Source of the DNA: Bacillus kwashiorkori
Lineage (GTDB): Bacteria; Bacillota; Bacilli; Bacillales; Caldibacillaceae
DNA: 64,000 nt
Reading direction: 5' to 3'
Assembly (NCBI RefSeq): GCF_001375515.1
Contig: NZ_CTDX01000004.1
Coordinates: 1-64,000 of the forward strand
Under the pieces are notes generated by a model. The model was given only the letters and a program-made list of their open reading frames with translations, was not told the DNA's origin and made no database searches. Both the position numbers and the translations under genes were made by a program. This document shows positions 56,339-64,000 of this stretch, piece after piece. Numbering within the stretch: the stretch's first letter is position 1; each line of letters starts with the position of its first letter.

Positions 56339-57478
56339 TTGCTAAGGTTTGAACATGTTTCAAAAGTATATAAAGGCAAAAAGCGTGCAGTGAATGATTT
56401 GAATTTTGAAATTCAGAAAGGAGAGTTCATCGTATTTATTGGACCGAGTGGTTGTGGTAAAACTACTACAATGAAGATGATTAATAGGTTAATAGAACCG
56501 TCAGAGGGGAAAATATTTATTAATGACGAAAATATTATGGAAGTCGATCCTGTTCAATTACGGAGAAAAATAGGTTATGTCATTCAACAAATTGGACTTT
56601 TTCCGCATATGACCATTGAACAAAATATTGCTCTCGTTCCACGGCTGTTGAAATGGTCACCAGAAGACCAAAAGGAACGGGCGAAAGAATTGTTATCACT
56701 TGTTGATATGACCCCTGATTATTTACATCGCTATCCAAGTGAGTTAAGTGGAGGTCAACAGCAACGAATTGGTGTGTTGCGAGCGCTTGCTGCAGATCAA
56801 CCGTTAATTTTAATGGATGAACCGTTTGGTGCGCTCGATCCAATTACAAGAGATTCATTGCAAACAGAATTTAAGAAATTGCAAAGAAAACTTGGGAAAA
56901 CGATTGTATTTGTTACTCATGATATGGATGAGGCATTAAAGCTTGCAGATAGAATAGTCATTATGAAAGATGGCAAGGTTGTGCAGTTTGATACTCCTGA
57001 CGAGATACTACGGAATCCAGCAAATGATTTTGTGAGAGAGTTTATCGGTAAGGAGCGGCTAGCACAAGCGATGCCTCAAGTACAAACAGTAGATCAAATT
57101 ATGAATCCATGTCCAGTTACCGTTACTGGTGATGTGACATTGTCAGAAGCGATTAAAATTATGAAACAAAAACGGGTTGATTCATTATTAGTTGTTAACG
57201 GCAATAATAAATTACATGGTTATATTGATTTCGATGTTATTGATCGTAAACGTACAAAGGCAACAAAAGTTTCGGATGTTGTTATGACAGATATTTATCA
57301 AGTAGAAACTGGGATGTTAGTACGAGATACAATACAGACGATTTTGAAACGTGGATTAAAATATGTGCCAGTTGTTGATGAAAATGGCAGGCTCGTAGGT
57401 ATTGTCACACGTACTAATTTAGTGGATGTCGTGTATGATTCCATTTGGGGCGAAGGAGATACTACATCAATATCATAA
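56339..57478 (+). CDS. opuCA: Glycine betaine/carnitine/choline ABC ATP-binding protein
   Basis: 379 residues from TTG 56339, after TTGGAGGTGC. Walker A GPSGCGKTT, signature LSGGQQQR and Walker B LILMDEPFGALD are complete. Residues about 255-370 hold two CBS domains (VDQIMNPCPVTVTGD and VVMTDIYQVETG), which in OpuA/OpuC sense ionic strength or c-di-AMP. The protein energises uptake of compatible solutes on osmotic upshift. It is the first gene of opuCA-CB-CC-CD, with a 235-nt gap before opuCB. Confidence 0.93.
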   Translation: MLRFEHVSKVYKGKKRAVNDLNFEIQKGEFIVFIGPSGCGKTTTMKMINRLIEPSEGKIFINDENIMEVDPVQLRRKIGYVIQQIGLFPHMTIEQNIALVPRLLKWSPEDQKERAKELLSLVDMTPDYLHRYPSELSGGQQQRIGVLRALAADQPLILMDEPFGALDPITRDSLQTEFKKLQRKLGKTIVFVTHDMDEALKLADRIVIMKDGKVVQFDTPDEILRNPANDFVREFIGKERLAQAMPQVQTVDQIMNPCPVTVTGDVTLSEAIKIMKQKRVDSLLVVNGNNKLHGYIDFDVIDRKRTKATKVSDVVMTDIYQVETGMLVRDTIQTILKRGLKYVPVVDENGRLVGIVTRTNLVDVVYDSIWGEGDTTSIS

Positions 57479-57713
57479 ATAGCCAGTTAAATTGTTTTTA
57501 CTCATGATAGAGGTAATTTCTGTAGTTATTTGCGAAAAGTAATACTTCGATGATAGCAGCATTTTGTGAAATTTTTACTAGGGGAGTTTTTGCAATCGAA
57601 ATCCATTTGAGAACAAGCTGTGAAATCATGAGCATTATTTCGCCATTTGAAAGATAAGTTTCAATGAAGTTAAGTATTGTAGTTATTTCTTCGTGGAAAA
57701 GGAGGGAAACTGT

Positions 57714-59300
<1,587 letters not shown>

Positions 59301-59301
<1 letters not shown>

Positions 59302-59963
59302 TGGAGCTAATCCAAGATTTATTTAATTATTATGCACAGAATGCGTGGTATGTTTGGGAAATGTTTTATAAACAATTTCTTATGTCTGCATACGGTGTAT
59401 TATTTGGGGCAATAGTAGGCATACCAATCGGAGTTGTTATTGCTCATCATCATAAGCTTAGCACGTGGGTCATTTCATTGGCAAATGTGATACAAACAAT
59501 ACCAGCTTTAGCGATGCTTGCAGTGTTAATGTTAGTAATGGGGCTAGGGCCTAATACAGTAGTGTTCGCGCTATTTCTTTATTCGTTATTACCAATTATT
59601 AAAAACACATATACAGGAATAAGAAACGTTGATCAAGCCATGTTAGAATCTGGAAAAGGTATGGGTATGACAAGATTTCAAGTGTTGCGCATGGTCGAGT
59701 TGCCACTATCGTTATCCGTTATTATGGCAGGTTTGCGCACTGCACTTGTTATTACTATCGGTGTAGCAACAATTGGGACGTTTATTGGTGCGGGTGGTCT
59801 TGGTGATATCATTTTGCGTGGGACAAATGCATCGGATGGAACAACTATTATTTTAGCAGGCGCAATCCCAACAGCCTTAATGGCCATCATTGCCGACTAT
59901 GCAATGGGTTGGCTTGAAAAGAAATTTCGCGGCAAAGCGGGATCAAGTGCTTTAGCACGTTAA
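59301..59963 (+). CDS. opuCD: OpuC permease subunit OpuCD
   Basis: 220 residues from ATG 59301 (GAGGAGGT seven bases upstream); the ATG directly before it overlaps more. QTIPALAMLAVLMLVMGLG and the EAA-like LESGKGMGMTRFQVLRMVE match OpuCB closely, showing paired permeases. It overlaps the stop of opuCC, so the three last genes are translationally coupled. A palindromic repeat follows and may act as the operon end. Confidence 0.93.
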
Positions 59964-59967
59964 CAGA

Positions 59968-60026
59968 GCGGGGGACTGACCCCAACAATTGTGAATGTTC
60001 GCAATTGTTGGGGTCAGTCCCCCGTG
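59968..60026. repeat. Palindromic repeat, copy 5 (GACC variant)
   Basis: Left arm GGGGGACTGACCCCAACAAT and right arm ATTGTTGGGGTCAGTCCCCC. Compared with copy 2 (43899) the T is replaced by A in the left arm and the A by T in the right arm, so pairing is kept. Confidence 0.92.
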
Positions 60027-60119
60027 GTTTAACTTGATTTGTTTTCGTTTTATGGTATAGTTAGTTTGTATATTTGAATATTTGAATATACTAATTTAAT
60101 GGTATAAGGAAGGATAAGC

Positions 60120-61880
60120 TTGAAAAAATTTATATTCGCGGACCAATTTAATAATTATTCCCTGCAGTCATTTCAAAAGGATTTAGTTTCCGGACTTATT
60201 GTCGGTGTCATTGCAATTCCTTTAGGGATGGCTTTTGCTATTGCATCTGGTGTAAATCCAGAATACGGAATTTACACAACTATTGTTGCAGGCATACTCA
60301 TTTCTATTTTTGGTGGTTCAAAATACCAAATTGGTGGTCCAACTGGTGCATTTATTCCGATCTTATTCGGAATAGTTATGACGTACGGGTTTGAAAATTT
60401 ATTAATTGCTGGTTTTATGGCAGGTATTATTTTAGTTCTAATGGGAATTTTTAAACTCGGTACATTAATAAAGTTTATTCCACGTCCTGTGACGATCGGT
60501 TTTACTACAGGAATAGCTGTCATTATTTTCTTTGGTCAAATCCCCAACTTTCTAGACCTCGAAGGTGTGGAGAGTAAAGAATATTTTATTGAAAATCTTC
60601 AAGAAATATGGTTACACATTACTTCTATTAATTTGTATAGCATATTTACCGCATTAATTTGTCTCGCAGTAATTTTAATAACACCAAAAATACTCCCGAA
60701 AGTTCCTGGGCCGTTAATTGGGCTAATTGTCTCCACAGTTATCGCTGCAACTTTCTTCCCAGAAAAAATTGCAACGATAGGTTCAACATATGGGGGCATA
60801 CCTAACAAACTACCAAGTTTTCATTTTCCAGAAATAACAATAGAAAAAATTATCCTACTTCTTCAACCAGCCTTTATCATTGCTATGCTTGGATCAATCG
60901 AGTCATTACTATCTGCTGTTGTTGCCGACGGGATGACAAATAGTAAGCACAATAGTAACCGGGAGCTGGTAGGACAAGGAATAGCGAATATCATTACACC
61001 ATTATTCGGTGGAATACCTGCTACAGGGGCAATTGCACGAACAGCAACAAATATTAAAACTGGCGCAGTATCACCACTATCAGGTGTTATCCACAGTGTA
61101 GTTGTGTTAATCGTGTTGTTGTTGTTTGCTCCTTTCGCTTCAAAAATTCCGTTAGCTAGTATGGCACCTATTTTAATGGTCGTTGCTTGGAATATGAGTG
61201 AGCGCAAAGTATTTGCCCACTTGTTAAAAACGAAGACAGGGGACACGCTCGTTTTATTGGCAACCTTTTTACTTACTGTATTCGTTAATTTGACAGTGGC
61301 AGTTCCCGTTGGGTTAATACTTGCCATTATTATTTTTACAAAGCGAATGAGTGAGGTAATGGTTATCCAACAAGCCTTGCCAAATTTACAACATAAAAAT
61401 AAGAAGATTGAAAGTTTAGTTGAAAAAGATGGGCGAACTTGTCCACAAATTAGTATTTATAATATAGAAGGGCCTTTATTTTTCGGGGCGGCACAAAGTT
61501 TTGAACAAACAATTATGAGTACAATTAATTACCGACCGAAAGTATTACTGTTACGAATGGGGAAAGTACCGTTTATGGATACGACAGGTGCCTCCCATTT
61601 TTCTAGTATTATTAAACATTTTTCCCAACAGGGTACGGTTATTATTTCAGGAATTAATGCGCAACCGAAAGAAGTATTAAAAAGATTGGGGTTGTATGCT
61701 CTAATTGGTGAGGAAAATTTCTTTGACCATACGGGAAAGGCTATTGATTATGCACTTACAAAATTAGATGAAAATAAATGCATCGGATGTAAATATTTTG
61801 CTTTTTCTGAGTGTAACGGTTTATCTAGTGGGAAAAACAGTAAAGAAAAAGAAATTCATAAACCTGTCGTAGGTCACTAA
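60120..61880 (+). CDS. SulP-family anion transporter with STAS domain
   Basis: 586 residues from TTG 60120, preceded by AAGGAAGGATAAGC. Residues 1-420 form the membrane domain with the SulP signature SLIVGVIAIPLGMAFAIASG-like stretch, GGSKYQIGGPTGAF and GNxIT-like segments. Residues about 440-550 form the STAS domain (LLLRMGKVPFMDTTGASHF). The tail has CIGCKYFAFSEC, a cysteine cluster not general for the family. Sulfate, bicarbonate or other anions are possible substrates. A small ArsR regulator gene follows. Confidence 0.9.
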   Translation: MKKFIFADQFNNYSLQSFQKDLVSGLIVGVIAIPLGMAFAIASGVNPEYGIYTTIVAGILISIFGGSKYQIGGPTGAFIPILFGIVMTYGFENLLIAGFMAGIILVLMGIFKLGTLIKFIPRPVTIGFTTGIAVIIFFGQIPNFLDLEGVESKEYFIENLQEIWLHITSINLYSIFTALICLAVILITPKILPKVPGPLIGLIVSTVIAATFFPEKIATIGSTYGGIPNKLPSFHFPEITIEKIILLLQPAFIIAMLGSIESLLSAVVADGMTNSKHNSNRELVGQGIANIITPLFGGIPATGAIARTATNIKTGAVSPLSGVIHSVVVLIVLLLFAPFASKIPLASMAPILMVVAWNMSERKVFAHLLKTKTGDTLVLLATFLLTVFVNLTVAVPVGLILAIIIFTKRMSEVMVIQQALPNLQHKNKKIESLVEKDGRTCPQISIYNIEGPLFFGAAQSFEQTIMSTINYRPKVLLLRMGKVPFMDTTGASHFSSIIKHFSQQGTVIISGINAQPKEVLKRLGLYALIGEENFFDHTGKAIDYALTKLDENKCIGCKYFAFSECNGLSSGKNSKEKEIHKPVVGH

Positions 61881-62057
61881 AAAAGGAAGTTAAGTTGTGG
61901 TTACAAGGTAATGAGTGGATTTTTATATAAAATAATTGTTATGCTAGAGACAGTAGTGTTGTTTGGCGACATTTGGATTAATGTGTAATAAGGTGTTCAT
62001 ATTTTTGGAGTACTGGTGGAGTGAAAATGGTTGTTTTGGGTGAAAGTGGTGATTTCT

Positions 62058-62390
62058 TTGAATCTAGATATGCAGCAATTTAAGGCTGACTTTTTTAAAG
62101 CTTTAGCACATCCGCTTAGGATAAAAATATTAGAAGTGCTCTCAAATGGTGAGAAAAGTGTTAACGAAATTCAACAATCTATTGGCAGCGAAGGTTCTTC
62201 TGTATCACAGCAGTTAATGATCTTAAGAAGTAAAAATATCGTCATTGGTAAAAAAGATGGCAATCGCGTTATATACTCATTAAGTGATCCACTTATTATA
62301 GACTTACTAAAAATCGCGAAAGAAATATTCCAAAATCAACTGAAAAATACAATTGAAATACTAAAAGAATCCAACACAACAAAAATGTAA
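62058..62390 (+). CDS. ArsR-family transcriptional regulator
   Basis: 110 residues from TTG 62058 with GTGGTG upstream; the earlier frame has no good site. The winged helix is complete: FKALAHPLRIKILEVLSNGE, SVNEIQQSIG and SSVSQQLMILRSKNIV. The usual ArsR metal cysteines (ELCVCDL) are not there; the helix reads KSVNEIQQ, so sensing must be by another route. It follows the SulP gene by about 180 nt and is likely its regulator. Confidence 0.88.
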   Translation: MNLDMQQFKADFFKALAHPLRIKILEVLSNGEKSVNEIQQSIGSEGSSVSQQLMILRSKNIVIGKKDGNRVIYSLSDPLIIDLLKIAKEIFQNQLKNTIEILKESNTTKM

Positions 62391-62422
62391 TCAAAAGACG
62401 TTTAACACTTTAACGCTTTAAA

Positions 62423-62447
62423 GCGGTGGGGGACTGTCCCCAACAAA
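62423..62447. repeat. Palindromic repeat, copy 6
   Basis: GCGGTGGGGGACTGTCCCCA followed by ACAAATTG, with CTTTAACGCTTTAAA before it. A single arm of the family, after the arsR-type gene. Confidence 0.88.
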
Positions 62448-62477
62448 TTGTAAGGAATTTTTGTATGCGGAGGAAAA

Positions 62478-63185
62478 ATGGAAATGAAAACATTATTAAT
62501 CGTTTCACATCCAAATATACTGGAATCTGGAAGTCAACAATTTTTTTTAACTGCGGTAAAAGAAAATGAAAATGTAACTATTCATCACTTAGAAGATATT
62601 TATCCTGATGGCAAAATAGATGTTGCTAAGGAACAACAATTATTGTGTGAACATGATCGGATTATTTTTCAATTTCCTTTTTATTGGTACAGCTCTCCAC
62701 CGCTGTTAAAGCATTGGCAGGACGTTGTTTTGGAGGAAGGCTTTGCCTATGGAAAAAGAGGAAGGAAATTAGTAGGAAAAGAGTTTGGGCTTGTCATAAT
62801 GATTGGAGTTCATGAACGAGAGTATCAAGCAGGTGGTAGTGAATTGTTCACAATAAATGAATTAACAAAACCTTTTCAAGCGATTGCCCATAAAACAGGG
62901 ATGAAATACTTACGGCCGTTTACAGTATTTCAATTTTTTTACTGGACGGAAGATAAAAAGCTAGATATGGTAATGAAATACCAACAAATGTTAACGATGG
63001 AAAATAATTTGAGCCTTGAAACTCGTGAAAATTGGATTATTGAGCAACTTGAACGGGCGAGTAAAACAACAAAGGATGAAGATGCTGCAACAGTATTCCA
63101 ATTTACCATATCAACAATAAAAGAAAACCGACTCACGTTGGATGAACTCAAAATCGTCCTCGACCAAATGTATGGCAATAACTAG
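62478..63185 (+). CDS. Flavodoxin-fold NAD(P)H oxidoreductase
   Basis: 235 residues. The NQO1/KefF-type fold shows LLIVSHPNILESG at the start, ILLCEHDRIIFQFPFYWYSS-like QFPFYWYSSPPLLKHWQD and GVHEREYQAGG. Such proteins reduce quinones, azo or nitro compounds with NAD(P)H and FMN/FAD. After residue 175 the protein is longer than most of this group and has a helical extension. ATG 62478 follows GGAGG by four bases; ATG 62484 is an alternative with ten. Confidence 0.85.
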   Translation: MEMKTLLIVSHPNILESGSQQFFLTAVKENENVTIHHLEDIYPDGKIDVAKEQQLLCEHDRIIFQFPFYWYSSPPLLKHWQDVVLEEGFAYGKRGRKLVGKEFGLVIMIGVHEREYQAGGSELFTINELTKPFQAIAHKTGMKYLRPFTVFQFFYWTEDKKLDMVMKYQQMLTMENNLSLETRENWIIEQLERASKTTKDEDAATVFQFTISTIKENRLTLDELKIVLDQMYGNN

Positions 63186-63206
63186 CGGGGGACTGTCCCC
63201 TACAAT
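63184..63206. repeat. Palindromic repeat, copy 7 (single arm)
   Basis: GCGGGGGACTGTCCCCTACAAT directly after the oxidoreductase stop codon. Only one arm remains. Confidence 0.8.
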
Positions 63207-63248
63207 TTTAAATTTTATAACAATTCAGATTAAATAGGGGTGTATGTT

Positions 63249-63431
63249 TTGGAAAGGAAAGAGTGGATTCTTCAAGAGTTACAGCGAGTATATGATCAAA
63301 GTCAAAACTACATGGAGGTTGCTCTCATTAAGGCAACTCAAAGTATATTGTTGGAACAATACAAACGTATAGAACAAATGGAAGGGGAAATGGATGGTAC
63401 ATTGTGGAGTCCAAAGCGTTGGAGTGAATAA
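63249..63431 (+). CDS. Small hypothetical protein (60 aa)
   Basis: From TTG 63249 with AGGGG about eight bases upstream; a GTG three codons earlier is also possible. The protein is helical and charged (KEWILQELQRVYDQSQNYME, QSILLEQYKRIEQME). No family is recognised. The end of the frame runs into a tandem repeat. Confidence 0.5.
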   Translation: MERKEWILQELQRVYDQSQNYMEVALIKATQSILLEQYKRIEQMEGEMDGTLWSPKRWSE

Positions 63432-63468
63432 GAGTAAATAAGAGTAAATAAGAGTAAATAAGAGTGAA
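63424..63468. repeat. 10-bp tandem repeat
   Basis: Four to five copies of AGAGTAAATA. The first unit overlaps the stop codon of the small hypothetical gene; the rest is non-coding. The region up to 63711 also holds a hairpin GGAGGGGGGCT/AGGGCTCTCC at 63590-63615. Confidence 0.85.
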
Positions 63469-63711
63469 AAGATCATCCAACATGACGGATTTCCCAGTTT
63501 TTTGAAAAAAATACGAGTATGGAAAATTTAGGCGAGATAAAAATCCCTTTCTCTTTGTAAAATAAGTCAAAAATTTTAGCGTTTAAAGTGGAGGGGGGCT
63601 AGGGCTCTCCTCCGATATTATGTACAGCCTTATTCTATTATTTTACAAAAAATGTTTTTCTTTTAGAAATTAATAGATTAAAATGGAAATTAAGAAATGG
63701 AGGGAGTGCAT

Positions 63712-64000
63712 ATGAAGTATAATAACACTTGGAATTTAGACAGTATTTTTCCAGGGGGTACAAAGTCAGCACAGTTACAAACAAAGTTGAAAACGTTATC
63801 CAGTACTATCGGTAAATATCAACAATTGATTGATGATTGGAATCCGGATATAGAAAAATCTGCTAATCCATTAAAAACAATTTTACAACAGCAGGAACAG
63901 ATTGGAAAATCTCTAGGCCAGTCAGCAACATTTGTGCAAATGTGGCATGATGCTTATATGGATGATGAACATGCTAATGTCGTAATGGGACAAATTATCG
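63712..64000 (+). CDS. Oligoendopeptidase F-type M3 peptidase (partial, N-terminus)
   Basis: Starts at ATG 63712 after GGAGGGAGTGCAT; the gene runs off the window after 96 codons. The start NNTWNLDSIFPGGTKSAQLQ and QQQEQIGKSLGQSATFVQMW fit the PepF family. The zinc motif HEXXH lies in the missing part. It would cut peptides of about 6 to 20 residues in the cytosol. The family is large, so the subgroup is open. Confidence 0.8.
   Translation, partial: MKYNNTWNLDSIFPGGTKSAQLQTKLKTLSSTIGKYQQLIDDWNPDIEKSANPLKTILQQQEQIGKSLGQSATFVQMWHDAYMDDEHANVVMGQII

Noticed and set aside
63590..63615. Further copy of the palindromic repeat family
   Set aside because: The hairpin GGAGGGGGGCT/AGGGCTCTCC has the preceding TTTAAAG-type flank but lacks the GACTGTCCCC core.

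Overview
The window is AT-rich DNA from an endospore-forming member of the Bacillales, most likely Bacillaceae. The signs are an alpha/beta-type small acid-soluble spore protein, Bacillus-type rRNA genes, ribosome sites of the GGAGG kind with frequent TTG and GTG starts, and homologues of DarA, YtoQ, YesL, RsbR, OpuC, YoaK, malate:quinone oxidoreductase and an Mnx-type manganese oxidase. No function was tested; all assignments come from reading the sequence and from knowledge of the families.

Layout. 1-3.2 kb: the end of an rRNA operon (16S-23S spacer, 23S, 5S, terminator). Directly after the terminator lies the 5' part of a group IIC intron. 3.5-15.7 kb: an accessory region with a truncated mgtE, an Mrr-type endonuclease, a PLD-helicase-DUF3427 protein convergent with a Nudix hydrolase, a GNAT remnant, an RNase J, the c-di-AMP receptor DarA, an AAC(3)-family acetyltransferase and a convergent restriction-modification pair that looks AccI-like. 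15.9-22.8 kb: a membrane protein, a His/Cys-rich protein and, on the minus strand, mnxE-mnxF-mnxG plus one more gene. This is a compact version of the manganese-oxidase locus, and five of its proteins carry what looks like the same small beta-barrel motif. 23.1-26.1 kb: an NCS2 purine-type permease, a butanediol-type dehydrogenase and the end of a lost SDR gene.

26.6-40.1 kb is an amino-sugar or cell-wall-sugar catabolic cluster on the plus strand: a tandem GNAT protein, a MurK-like kinase, MurQ etherase, two LplB/YtcP-type ABC permeases with a lipoprotein, YesL, a PIG-L deacetylase-like protein, a wall-anchored GH18 glycosidase and a cytosolic NagZ-type GH3. A full match to the CcpA (cre) consensus lies just upstream of the first gene and a near match before nagZ. 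Extracellular chitin-like or peptidoglycan-derived glycans would be cut outside, imported as oligomers and degraded inside; the exact substrate is open.

40.4-63.4 kb holds a BCCT betaine-type transporter, a C45-family acyltransferase/hydrolase, DUF1275, a divergent HPr kinase/phosphorylase paralogue, a GntR-ABC unit with a clear operator, mqo, a plsY broken by a 117-bp duplication, a MATE exporter, YtoQ, an RsbR-type protein, a Cys/Gly-tailed protein, an SASP, a GbsR/OpcR-type regulator divergent from an opuC operon, SulP with an ArsR regulator, and a flavodoxin-fold NAD(P)H oxidoreductase. From 43 kb on, many intergenic gaps carry one palindromic repeat family (core GGGGGACTGTCCCC). The window ends inside a pepF-type oligoendopeptidase gene.
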